From assembly GCA_001887945.1 (NCBI GenBank), contig LDOQ01000063.1:1-24330 (forward strand): 24,330 bases of DNA, given 5' to 3'. Source of the stretch: Spraguea lophii. Taxonomy: Eukaryota; Microsporidia; Spragueidae. A program made the position numbers and the translations under genes. Under the pieces are notes generated by a model. That model ran no database searches and was not told the origin of the DNA. It was given only the letters and a program-made list of their open reading frames with translations. Positions 7,175 to 16,175 of the stretch are shown here, piece after piece (positions within the stretch are counted from its first letter, which is position 1; each line of letters opens with the position of its first letter).

Positions 7175-8536
7175 ATGTTACCATTAACAAAAATTATATG
7201 TACAATAGGACCGAGTTGTTCTAGCGCTTCAAAAATAGAAGAACTTTATACAGAAGGATTAAATGTGGCAAGAATAAATTTTAGTCATGGAGATTATGAG
7301 CAACATAAAAAAATAATAGAAAATATTAGAAAAGTAAATAATAAATATCCTGATCGAAAAATAGGTATAGGATTGGATACTAAAGGGCCGGAACTTAGAA
7401 TTAAAATTCAAAAAGAAATAAATGTCGTAAAAGGTGATTATTTATTTATAAAAAACACACCAGATATTTATACTGCCGACGAAATTTTTGTTGATGTTTC
7501 TTTTTCGGGTTTTAATGGTAAGAAGATTTTTATAGATGATGGTATATTTGAAATGCGTGTGGAATCAGTAAGTGAAAACACAATAGTCGCAATTGCTGAA
7601 TCTGATTACACCATAAAAAATAATAAAAGAATAAGTATGGCAGGAGTGAAAATTTTAGAACAATATCCTACGGAAAGTGATATTTCAGATATAAAATTCG
7701 GATTGTTGGAAAATGTTGATTATTTGTTTTTGTCGTTTGTAAACTCAGTAGAAGATGTAAAAAAGATTAAAGAGATTTTTGTGAATGAGAAAGTAGGAGT
7801 TACACCATTACTTGTTCCTAAAATTGAAACATTAGCAGCACTGAATAATATAAAGGAAATATTATCCGTTGCTGATGGAATAATGATTGCAAGAGGTGAT
7901 CTTGCTGTTGAAATTGGCTTTGAAAATTTATTTTCGGCACAAAAAATCATATCCGAAGAATGCAGGAAAGCAAATAAATTTTTTATTGTTGCTACACAAA
8001 TGATTGAGAGTATGAAAAATAATCTTACACCAATGCGTGCAGAAATAATGGATATTGGAAATGCTGTTCTCGATGGTTGTAGTGCAGTAATGACAAGTGC
8101 CGAAACTGCCATGGGATGTTTCCCCGTACAAACAGTAAAGATGATAAGAAAAATTTTACTAAACGCTGAAAATTATATGTTAACAACTGAAACCGCTGAT
8201 GGCCAAGTAAAAGATGCGTACGAAACTCCGGATTCAACCAATGAAAATTCTGCAGTAATATTATTCTGTACATCTAAAAAATGCTTACCAAAAACAATTA
8301 AAACATATGGAAACAAAAAAATATTTGTTATTACCCAGAATGATAACTTTTTAAGATGTTGTGCAGTATTTAAAGGGGTGTTTTCTATTAATAGCTGTTT
8401 AACGTATGATGAATGTCTAACCAATAAAGATAAACTTAACGAAATAAAAAATATAGTGGAAAAAGAATGTGGTTCTATAAAAAAACTTATTCTTATTAAT
8501 TCTACCGTAAAAGATTATAGGATGGCAATATTATGA
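7175..8536 (+). CDS. PYK1: Pyruvate kinase
   Basis: This glycolytic enzyme converts phosphoenolpyruvate and ADP to pyruvate and ATP. Numbered from the ATG at 7175 (453 residues), motifs are LTKIICTIGPSC at 4-15, ARINFSHGD at 32-40, GLDTKGPELR at 66-75, the catalytic/Mg segment PKIE at 215-218, MIARGDLAVE at 237-246, VATQMIESM at 272-280 and the helix segment RAEIMDIGNAVLDG at 288-301. The last is followed by SAVMTSAETA, where most enzymes have 'D..MLSGETA'. The C-terminal regulatory domain is short and divergent. An in-frame ATG at 7142 would add 11 residues. I prefer 7175 because CCC lies 13 bases before it and the family normally begins just before the 'TKI.CTIGP' strand. Minus-strand frames across this gene are shadows. 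Confidence 0.95.
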   Translation: MLPLTKIICTIGPSCSSASKIEELYTEGLNVARINFSHGDYEQHKKIIENIRKVNNKYPDRKIGIGLDTKGPELRIKIQKEINVVKGDYLFIKNTPDIYTADEIFVDVSFSGFNGKKIFIDDGIFEMRVESVSENTIVAIAESDYTIKNNKRISMAGVKILEQYPTESDISDIKFGLLENVDYLFLSFVNSVEDVKKIKEIFVNEKVGVTPLLVPKIETLAALNNIKEILSVADGIMIARGDLAVEIGFENLFSAQKIISEECRKANKFFIVATQMIESMKNNLTPMRAEIMDIGNAVLDGCSAVMTSAETAMGCFPVQTVKMIRKILLNAENYMLTTETADGQVKDAYETPDSTNENSAVILFCTSKKCLPKTIKTYGNKKIFVITQNDNFLRCCAVFKGVFSINSCLTYDECLTNKDKLNEIKNIVEKECGSIKKLILINSTVKDYRMAIL

Positions 8537-9602
8537 AAATAAAATAATATCAATTAATTTTTATTCTTCATATTTTATTTTTATATTTTAAATTTATTAG
8601 TAACATTTGTATTATAAGTACACAATATCGTAATATCATTTTATAATATTTTTATTTACATGCGAGATGATATAAGTAATAATAACTATAATGTCATTAC
8701 TATACAGATTTTTATTTTAACTTTCTTCTGTTAATCATATTCTTTATTTATAACTTTGAAAATATATTCAACCTTATTATATCCTGTAATCATTTAATAT
8801 CAGTACCTTTAATTAATTATTAACAGTATATCATGATTAACAGTTGTTATAATAATAACACCTTTACAAATATGTATAAAGAAATATTATTTTTTTTATC
8901 TTCAACCAGAATAAGAGAAATCTTTTACATCCTTATTTCTAATATTTTGTAAAGAGAATGTTATATATAAGATGTAATCATAAATACTGCCATCTATAAT
9001 ATTTAATACTTATACATTAAAATTTGTGGGTTTGTAAATATGTTTATATCGACTGAAATTCTATTATCAGAAAATAAATTTAATAATCGTTCATCTGTGT
9101 TATATTTTTAAAAAGAATTCTATTTTTATCAAAGGTAAAATATTAAATATGTATAATCAAATTATAATAGATTATGAAAATGATTATCTTTATTTAGTAG
9201 CAAATAAACTAGTGTTGATTAATGACACTTTAAACCCAGTTTGTTTTGCATGGCCGAGATAATACATGATAATTTTATTTTAATAATCTTTATTTATTTT
9301 CACCCGTAAATTATGGAACATTCGCGACTTATATAGATTTGATTTGATTAATTAATGTTTTTAATCAAATCGATATTATAATATCAAAACGTACGAAGAT
9401 ATATTAAAATCAATCTTCGATCAGACAGGGTCTAAAACAGTATATATTCAATATATTACAGAAATAATAAATTGCATATACATTATATGTTGAGATAATA
9501 AATTAAAGATTATTTTGTTCTTACTTTTACATCGTATTTATTGTTATGATAAAAATTTATGAAGTTCATGATAAAAAAATGAACCGTTTATAACCCTAGT
9601 GA
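8537..9602. other. 1.07-kb intergenic region with two small inverted repeats
   Basis: No convincing gene is visible. A 37-codon open frame at 9149-9262 (plus strand, ending VCFAWPR) has an ATG but no C-rich motif. Two perfect short inverted repeats lie close together: 9341-9349 with 9363-9371 (GATTTGATT/AATCAAATC) and 9394-9400 with 9413-9419 (CGAAGAT/ATCTTCG). They could form hairpins, but nothing ties them to a known RNA. The right end carries the C-rich core of the next gene. Confidence 0.5.
9594..9596 (+). promoter_or_regulatory. CCC initiator-proximal motif
   Basis: TATAACCCTAGTGA lies just before the ATG at 9603 and closely resembles the ATAACCCC element at 2466-2473. It is the main reason for accepting the 72-codon ORF that follows as a gene. 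Confidence 0.55.
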
Positions 9603-9821
9603 ATGGACCGAGATAATATATGCAGACAAAGAAGATTTATGGGCGTACTATTGGTGTTACTGGGTCTATTATTACCAATTATTTCTGTTTTAACATTTTT
9701 TATAGAGATACCATTTTTAAATTATTGGATAATTCTTCGTATTTCAGCCTTTGTGTTATTAACACTTGTATATGCATTCATTTTTTTATCAATATACCCA
9801 TATATATTTAATTGGATATAA
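9603..9821 (+). CDS. Two-helix membrane microprotein, 72 aa
   Basis: The predicted product has a hydrophilic, basic N-terminus (MDRDNICRQRR) and two hydrophobic helices at about residues 13-33 and 43-66, separated by a short loop with Glu, Pro, Asn and Tyr. I do not recognise it. Its size and topology recall small accessory subunits such as V-ATPase subunit e or the dolichol-phosphate-mannose synthase subunit DPM2, but no diagnostic residues support either. It is judged real because a TATAACCC element precedes the ATG. A second open frame over the same bases (9620-9811) is a shadow. It is co-directional with the VPS16-like gene 120 bp downstream. Confidence 0.6.
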   Translation: MDRDNICRQRRFMGVLLVLLGLLLPIISVLTFFIEIPFLNYWIILRISAFVLLTLVYAFIFLSIYPYIFNWI

Positions 9822-9941
9822 ATAAACTTCACATATATTTTTATATATAAATTATCTTGTATCATTTTTTTATTCTTTCATGGATCTTTATCAAAACATG
9901 TTTTATTAAAAGAATTTTATTGAAATATTATTGATTGTTAT

Positions 9942-11642
9942 ATGGAAAAAATGACTCTGTTGTATGAGCATCATCTTCTACCATTAAGAAATCATAATAA
10001 AATGTCTGTTAAACAGGATGGATGTCTTATAGCAATATTTCATGCTGGAATTCTAACTATTTATAAACCAAATGGTTATTTATTGAAAGTTCAACATTTA
10101 AACGGGATAAATTGTAAGAAAGTGTTATGGTTGGAAGATAATGTTATTCTTGTTGGAAAAGATAAAATTATAATATGTAATATTTTACAAGATTCAAAAA
10201 AAGAATTTTTAATGGAAGGAATAAGAGGATGTGTTGTTAAAGGGGGAAAAGTACTTTTAATTTTTAACAAGCATACATATATTATATTTGATAGTACTTT
10301 TGAGAATTCAAAACACATAACTTTAAAGCAAGCAATGAATACTTTTCACAATCTCGAAAAGTTTGAAAAGAAATATTACAATAGAAAACAGTATTGGAAT
10401 GAAAAATATAAAATTTCTAATATAATTTCAAATGTTTCTGTTGCAAAATTTAAAGGTAAGAATAAAGGAGAAAAGTTTTTATCATTAAAAGTAAAACAAA
10501 GTCTAAAAGATAGGAAGATTTTCAGGCGCTATAATACGATTGTTATTGTAAATAAAAAGCAATGTTTAATAGTAAAAAATAAAATTGCTAAAAGAATTAA
10601 TAGAGAAGTAAATCAGGTTGTAATAAGAAAGGATGGTGTATTTTATACTACCAATTCTAAAACATATTTTTATAATTTCAAAAAAAAATATCTCATAATG
10701 CCGCAAAAAGGATTTATCTCGGCAATAAAATCGGGGTGTATTCTATTCTTTCCAAATTCTGTTTATATTTATGATGAGATTACATGCAAAAATAGATTTC
10801 TACATAAAAAATTTACTGATGCAGGTATTGCATATAGAAATGAGTCTGTTCTAAAATCCCTTGACATTTTTTCTTTTTCGGAAAATTATTATGCGGCAGC
10901 ATTGGTCGCAAAAAAATATGGAATTTGTTATAAAAAATATGTGATGAAATACGTTATTCAAAAATTAGAATCTATTGATTTGGACTCTAATATATCAAAA
11001 ACAATATTAGATTTTATAGCTAATTTTAGACATAAAAATTATTATGGAATGGCCTGTGAGGCTCAAAAATATCAGAGAATACATTTGTCTCAAAAACTTA
11101 TAGAAAGAGAACAATGTATTCGTAAAAAGACTAAATTTATTTTGGAACAATGCGATAAAAATTTTATATCTACGATTTTAAGAGATAGTAAAAATTCTAT
11201 TTTTAAAGAATATTTTTTCGGCGAAATGAAAAAAAGGATGAGATTTGGAGATATTCTTTCCTGCATAAGATATCCAGAAACATATAATGAATATAAAAAT
11301 TTTCTAAAGTTATATGACGTAGCGTATAATAATTTTCTTAGGATTGAGCATCTCACTGATGAAATATTTAACAATAAAATAAAAAAAGGTATTTTAGACT
11401 ATAGTTTAATTCTCGATAATAAATTTAATCAACGAATAGCATATTTTTTTAAAAAATTAAAGGCGTTTAAAGAAAAATTAGGAATTACAAAATTTAAGGA
11501 AACTGAAACTGTAGATAGCACTATGTTTTATTTGTTAAGAACAAAAGATTATAAAAATGCATTTGTTCTTAAATACATTTCAATGATGTCAAGACAGAAA
11601 TTTGAATTCTTAAAAAATTTATCTGAAAGAGATTTAAGTTAA
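9942..11642 (+). CDS. VPS16: VPS16-like subunit of HOPS/CORVET tethering complexes
   Basis: This 566-residue protein is best read as a reduced Vps16, a core subunit that pairs with Vps33 in endosome/vacuole tethering. The first 300 residues look like a degenerate beta-propeller: repeated short strands such as CLIAIFHAGILTIYKPNGYL and 'ILFFPNSVYIYDE'. From about 310 the protein is helical (SLDIFSFSENYYAAALVAKK). Near the end, DSTMFYLLRTKDYKNAFVLK then SRQKFEFLK (525-555) resembles the Vps16 segment 'D T...LI..G..K.A..LA..F.....R.WWLK'. Human VPS16 is 839 residues, so propeller and C-terminal helices are both shortened. No C-rich motif is evident before the ATG, and the internal Met at residue 4 is an alternative start. 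It is convergent with the WD gene, 21 bp between stops. Confidence 0.62.
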   Translation: MEKMTLLYEHHLLPLRNHNKMSVKQDGCLIAIFHAGILTIYKPNGYLLKVQHLNGINCKKVLWLEDNVILVGKDKIIICNILQDSKKEFLMEGIRGCVVKGGKVLLIFNKHTYIIFDSTFENSKHITLKQAMNTFHNLEKFEKKYYNRKQYWNEKYKISNIISNVSVAKFKGKNKGEKFLSLKVKQSLKDRKIFRRYNTIVIVNKKQCLIVKNKIAKRINREVNQVVIRKDGVFYTTNSKTYFYNFKKKYLIMPQKGFISAIKSGCILFFPNSVYIYDEITCKNRFLHKKFTDAGIAYRNESVLKSLDIFSFSENYYAAALVAKKYGICYKKYVMKYVIQKLESIDLDSNISKTILDFIANFRHKNYYGMACEAQKYQRIHLSQKLIEREQCIRKKTKFILEQCDKNFISTILRDSKNSIFKEYFFGEMKKRMRFGDILSCIRYPETYNEYKNFLKLYDVAYNNFLRIEHLTDEIFNNKIKKGILDYSLILDNKFNQRIAYFFKKLKAFKEKLGITKFKETETVDSTMFYLLRTKDYKNAFVLKYISMMSRQKFEFLKNLSERDLS

Positions 11643-11663
11643 AATAAATATTTTATCGATAAT

Positions 11664-12629
11664 TTAATTTTGTAATTCTAAAACTCCAAATCCAGATTCA
11701 CCATACCAAAATATAATATTATCTCTTATTTCAAAAGACAATATCACACCTTCACAACATTTTTGATATAAAAAAGTATTTTTATCTCTAAAATCACCAA
11801 ATCCTATCTTCCCACATAATGTTGAGAAAACAATAAAGAACGAGTTTATGATTTTTATGTGAGTAATACCTTCTATATCTTCTTCTCCATCAACACAATC
11901 AATGTAGAATGTATTTACGTTAGCTTTGAAATTTAATAAACAAATGTATTTTGTATCACATCCTACAAAAACCAAATCATCCGAATTTAAAAAACAGAGA
12001 GGTTTACCTTTCATATCAATTCTTTGCAATATTTCATTTCTTTTGAGAATTTTTATGTGATCATTGAACGATAATAAAAATATATTTTGGAAATTTGTAA
12101 TGTGAAAATTTTCAATATTTCTGATACCAATTCTTCTGTGTAAAGAAAACGAATCTAAATTATAAACTATGAGTGCATCCACTGATAATGAAAACAAAAA
12201 ATTTTCATGAATTTTAAGTTCTAATATTTCAGAACTATGGTTAGAAAAAACCATTTCGAAATCATTATTATAATAATATATTTCACCAACGTTTGTTCCT
12301 ATTGCAATTTTTTTGTCTAAATTACAAACTGTTGAAACATCATTTTTTATTTTTTCTTCTCGTATTACTTGTAAATTTTCATTTATAATTTTGTATTCCA
12401 TGAATGCACCATCCAAGGTTACTACAATAAAATGATCATTATCTAAAAAGTTTACGTGTTGTATAGAATCTTTGAAAATATCTATTATGTATTTTTCTTC
12501 AAGAGTATTAAAATCTAGAATACGACATTTATCATCTTTACCACCATATATTATGTAGGTTGAGTCTTTGTTTATGTCTAAAGAGTATATTTCTGTTTCC
12601 TCAGTTATTTCAAAATTATCTTCTACCAT
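11664..12629 (-). CDS. SQT1: WD40 beta-propeller protein, probably SQT1/AAMP-like
   Basis: The 321-residue protein is a run of short WD40-like blades. The clearest is near the start: SLDINKDSTYIIYGGKDDKCRI, then KDSIQHVNFLDNDHFIVVT. These match the AAMP/Sqt1 pattern 'TGGEDDKAFVW...GHKDSVTCAGFSHDS'. The last two blades (EGITHIKIINSFFIVFSTLCGKIGFGDF and IIFWYGESGFGVLEL) also line up with the AAMP end, after an acidic linker (VDGEEDIEG) where AAMP has an acidic loop. Yeast Sqt1 is the chaperone for ribosomal protein uL16 (Rpl10). The canonical WD dipeptides are mostly absent, so another WD protein remains possible. CC directly precedes the ATG on the minus strand. It is shorter than yeast Sqt1 (431) and divergent to the PLD-like gene. 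Confidence 0.6.
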   Translation of the reverse strand: MVEDNFEITEETEIYSLDINKDSTYIIYGGKDDKCRILDFNTLEEKYIIDIFKDSIQHVNFLDNDHFIVVTLDGAFMEYKIINENLQVIREEKIKNDVSTVCNLDKKIAIGTNVGEIYYYNNDFEMVFSNHSSEILELKIHENFLFSLSVDALIVYNLDSFSLHRRIGIRNIENFHITNFQNIFLLSFNDHIKILKRNEILQRIDMKGKPLCFLNSDDLVFVGCDTKYICLLNFKANVNTFYIDCVDGEEDIEGITHIKIINSFFIVFSTLCGKIGFGDFRDKNTFLYQKCCEGVILSFEIRDNIIFWYGESGFGVLELQN

Positions 12630-13088
12630 GGAAAAAAAATTAAAGAATATTTTGAATCAAGAAATAAATATATTTTTTAAATTTCAGAAAAAAATATAGA
12701 TATTATAAATCCATTCTTTAAAAAGATTTATTCTTTTGAATAAGTATGTATAACAGAAATTGTTGAGTAAATCGTTATATATTCTATATCATAACTTGTG
12801 TTATGAATAACATTTTTAAATAAAAGTTTTTATTTAAATAATAAATATTTTATAAAAATTATAAAAAGAACACAATATAATATTATCATATATTAAATTA
12901 AAAATACGGACAAAATAATGCGTATGTAACAATCGAAACATATTATTCATAGATAATCTATGTTTAAAAAGCCAATTGAAATGTGATCGATAAATATTTT
13001 TGCTATAATTATGTTTATTTATAAAAAGTTTTACAATATCAATAATTTATCAATTTCAATTATAAATTAAACCATTTGTTTCAAATAT
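12630..13088. other. Divergent intergenic region between the SQT1-like and PLD-like genes
   Basis: These 459 bp lie between two divergent starts and should hold both promoters. The sequence is A/T-dominated. Apart from CC at 12630-12631 next to the WD gene start I see no motif, repeat or small gene. Confidence 0.5.
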
Positions 13089-14918
13089 ATGATCAAGATA
13101 TATGGGATCAAAGAAATAGTCACGTCTATTATTAAACTTTGTGGGTTTAACAAAGAAGAACTTCCAATTGATTTTGACTTAATCGATTTAGAGATGTACC
13201 CAATCCATGATATTTGTCCTGGCTTTATTATTACAATCAAATATTTAAAGTACAAGTGGCATGTAAAAGAACCGCTTTATAAGTTGAAATCAGTTTTTAG
13301 GATTCAAGAAAATATAATTTTACATTTAACAAATTATAATGAAGGAAAGTGTATTGGAGATCTAATAAAAAAGATTTTTGTATATGGTGATTCAGAAACA
13401 AGAATGCAAGTGTTAAAATTTTTTAGGATTTCAAAGTATTCTTTTTATAGAAATATATATTTTGAAGGTAAAATTTTATTATCAACTAATTCTTTTTCTA
13501 ATGAGGTGTATTTAATCCAACTTCGTGATATTTGGATTTTAGATTTTGGTGCTGACAAGGTAAATCCTGTAATATTAGGATGTGACACAACATACACAAT
13601 TGAAAATAAGTTGTTTTATCAAAAAATAAATGTTACAACAAATTGTGAACTGTTTAGGTTCAAGATATATGATAACTTTGGTTTAAAAAGATTTATTTAC
13701 TGTTTAGACGAACACCTTAAATATAACAATAGATTTATAGAAGATGATCAACTTTGTGTAGCTAAAACTAATCATCGAAAACCAATTAAAAGAAATAAAT
13801 ATAAAACAGAGACAGAAGATTTTAATAGATTCTTTATAAATAATAACTTTGAAATAGAAGATTATTCGAAAAGTTTTATAAAATATTATAATAAGAGATG
13901 TAAGATTGCACGAAGAATCGAGAAAGAGATAGAAAAATCTGAAAGTTTTATATATTTATGGTGTAATAATAATATTTTAGAAGAATTGAAAGATAGAATT
14001 TCTATTGTAAATCTCATCAATCGGAAAATATCTAAAGGTGTAAAATTTTATTTTATTACTTCGAGTTCACGTGAAAATATAGGCAAAATTTTTTTAACAC
14101 AAAAAATTATATATGAGAATGAAGAAAATCAAAAGAAAAATATGTTTTATTTAGTTACTGATAAATCCTCAATTATATTTTGTAAAATCAAATATTGGGA
14201 AGGTTTTTACATTCAAGGAATATCGCAACTTTATCTTTATTTTATTCAAAGATTTAATACCTGTGGAAATGATATTAAAAATTTTTGCAAAAATAATCTA
14301 ACAACCATTTTTAAAAGGGTATATTCGATATTTGATTCTTGCGATATGTCATTTTGCAAATGTTGTAATAGAAAAAAGGATATTAGACTTGATAAAGAAT
14401 GTATTTTACCAGATGACACATATTTACACAATTTAAACACATCGATTTCTATGTTTTTGGAACCGAAACAAAATAAGCGTAACATTAAAGCAAAGGAATT
14501 TCACAAAGAATATTTTTTAAAACACTTAGCTGTGTATATAAAAAAGGCAAAGATTAATATAAATATCTTTCTTGAAAAATATGAAAGTAATATAAGAATA
14601 TTATCTTTCTTGAAAAAAAATATTGGAGACAAAAATATCGATATCCAAATAAATATTAAAGATAATAAGAAGGATCCTAAAAATATAACGACCCGAGAAT
14701 TAAATATTCTAAATGATACATATTTTTTAGGCACAAAAAGAATAAACTACAATATTATAAAATCACGTACAAAATGTTTCCCAAGTATAATAATAATAGA
14801 CGATAAGAAATGTATTTTTACATTTAAGAAACATATATTCAGTTCAAAAAACCATTGGTTAGTTATAGAAGATAAAAATACTATTGAAAGGATTGTCTCG
14901 AAATTTAAAGCAAGATAA
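13089..14918 (+). CDS. Phospholipase D1-family protein with both HKD motifs degenerate (likely pseudoenzyme)
   Basis: The 609-residue protein follows the eukaryotic PLD1/Spo14 layout. A PX-like part (about 30-75) contains TIKYLKYKWHVKEPLYKL, comparable to 'GEFKWQVKRKFKHF' in PLD1. A PH-like part (about 120-210) has IQLRDIWILDF...ILGCDTTYTI. PLD domain 1 starts at about 260 and includes IEKSESFIYLW, ISKGVKFYFI and, at 369-390, YWEGFYIQGISQLYLYFIQR-FN, matching the PLD1 region that ends in 'HFIQRWN'. Domain 2 runs from about 473 to the end. Where HxKx4D is expected, site 1 reads NMFYLVTD (351-358) and site 2 reads FPSIIIID (564-571): Asp is kept, His and Lys are lost at both. Catalysis by the normal mechanism is therefore not expected. 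The frame is intact over 1.8 kb, so the protein seems maintained. Cys-rich residues 418-427 are an insertion. Confidence 0.78.
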   Translation: MIKIYGIKEIVTSIIKLCGFNKEELPIDFDLIDLEMYPIHDICPGFIITIKYLKYKWHVKEPLYKLKSVFRIQENIILHLTNYNEGKCIGDLIKKIFVYGDSETRMQVLKFFRISKYSFYRNIYFEGKILLSTNSFSNEVYLIQLRDIWILDFGADKVNPVILGCDTTYTIENKLFYQKINVTTNCELFRFKIYDNFGLKRFIYCLDEHLKYNNRFIEDDQLCVAKTNHRKPIKRNKYKTETEDFNRFFINNNFEIEDYSKSFIKYYNKRCKIARRIEKEIEKSESFIYLWCNNNILEELKDRISIVNLINRKISKGVKFYFITSSSRENIGKIFLTQKIIYENEENQKKNMFYLVTDKSSIIFCKIKYWEGFYIQGISQLYLYFIQRFNTCGNDIKNFCKNNLTTIFKRVYSIFDSCDMSFCKCCNRKKDIRLDKECILPDDTYLHNLNTSISMFLEPKQNKRNIKAKEFHKEYFLKHLAVYIKKAKININIFLEKYESNIRILSFLKKNIGDKNIDIQINIKDNKKDPKNITTRELNILNDTYFLGTKRINYNIIKSRTKCFPSIIIIDDKKCIFTFKKHIFSSKNHWLVIEDKNTIERIVSKFKAR

Positions 14919-15113
14919 TAATTCACATTGATAATTTATTATTAAAAATCATATTTTTAATCAAATCATGTTTATGAAAATTCATTTATCATTTATACCT
15001 CGTCATGGTTATTTAATGAAATATTTCAAAACTGTTTATCATCATTGTTAATAATTTTATTTATCAAACACGTGTTTCAGATTATATATATATATTTCAT
15101 CTTCTTGTGTTTT

Positions 15114-15653
15114 ATGAGCCTTGCAACAAAATCCATCCAACTTACTCTTTTTTCAGAAATACTTCTTTTTTCTTTGTTGTTAATACCATTCCCTATAAAA
15201 ATACGCAACAAACTAATATTTTACTTAACATTAAGCAAAGCCCTGTTTCAAATTATCTGTGGAATACAGCTAATGGTATTATTTACATTCATGGATTCAT
15301 TATACAAAATAACTACAGATTATTATTCAATCTATTATGAAAGGAATGCATATATAAGTGGTTTTACATTATTTTTATTCTTGGTATACACTACTTTCCT
15401 ATCGCTTATAAAAAAAATAATTAAAGAAGAAGAGAATGCTGCCATATTAACAAAACAAGTAATAAATCAGAAAGAATTCGTGGAAAAAATGATGAAGGAT
15501 CTTAAGGATAAAGATACAGAATTGATCAACAATAAAAAAAGTTTGCAGGCTGCAAAAATATTAGCGACTCAAGTTGAAAATAACCAAAAGACGTATTTTG
15601 ATTTATTAACAAAATATAATGAACTCAAAGGAGAAACTACGAAAAATAAATAA
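15114..15653 (+). CDS. B-cell receptor-associated protein 31-like ER membrane protein (BAP31/Yet family)
   Basis: The 179-residue protein matches the BAP31/BAP29/Yet family of ER membrane proteins involved in sorting and export of membrane cargo. Three hydrophobic helices lie at about 6-27, 42-60 and 82-100, followed by a cytosolic coiled coil (about 101-172). The start MSLATKSIQLTLFSEILLFS, ending at IPFPIK, is equivalent to the BAP31 N-terminus 'MSLQWT...YAEV....LL.IPF'. YYERNAYISGFTLFL at 74-88 is equivalent to 'RAQRNLYIAGFSLLL'. The open frame extends 23 codons upstream to a TTG at 15045, but family alignment puts the start at the MSL methionine. No C-rich core is next to this ATG. The usual KKXX-type tail is replaced by ETTKNK. 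It is co-directional with the YOP1-like gene. Confidence 0.85.
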   Translation: MSLATKSIQLTLFSEILLFSLLLIPFPIKIRNKLIFYLTLSKALFQIICGIQLMVLFTFMDSLYKITTDYYSIYYERNAYISGFTLFLFLVYTTFLSLIKKIIKEEENAAILTKQVINQKEFVEKMMKDLKDKDTELINNKKSLQAAKILATQVENNQKTYFDLLTKYNELKGETTKNK

Positions 15654-16175
15654 AGTTTAAAATATCAATTATAAAAATAAAACCTTTTCTTCTTATATAT
15701 TTCATTTGGATTTTAACGCACAGCTAAAAGTAACTAAATAATATCATAATGTTATGAATTAAAATAAGACGCAGGTTAAGCATCAACACAATAATTGTAG
15801 TTAACGATTTATTTTAATTGGTTATAAATCCTGTTCAATTGTATTTCTTTTTTCTGTTTTTGTATGCTAATTCTATGATATTTTCATTTTCTTTTGAATT
15901 TCTTCTAGCAATGAATATATAAAAAATTTTTCCATTCTTTGATAGAAAATAAAAAAATGTTTTTTTTCATAGAATAATCAACTCCACGTTGTTTTTAAAT
16001 GTATTGGGTTATATAATTAATTTTGTGTTTTACTCTATCACATAATTTCTATTATAACTAATAATTTATTTTATAAAGATATATAAAATACAAAGAACGG
16101 AAAGTTTTTTAAGAAATTCTTATAATAAAATGATTAAGATTTTTTATTGGTAAATTTATTTATTTATTTTTACCC
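15654..16175. other. Intergenic region between the BAP31-like and YOP1-like genes
   Basis: This 522-bp AT-rich stretch contains no supported ORF or RNA gene. Its end carries the TTTACCC element of the next gene. Confidence 0.5.
16173..16175 (+). promoter_or_regulatory. CCC initiator-proximal motif of the YOP1-like gene
   Basis: TTTTTACCC abuts the ATG at 16176 directly, fixing the start. Confidence 0.6.

Noticed and set aside
7720..8424. Several minus-strand frames over pyruvate kinase
   Set aside because: Shadows; the plus strand encodes all pyruvate kinase motifs.
9149..9262. 37-codon ORF in the pyruvate kinase/72-aa gene gap
   Set aside because: Short, without a start motif, and with no recognisable features; cannot be told from chance.
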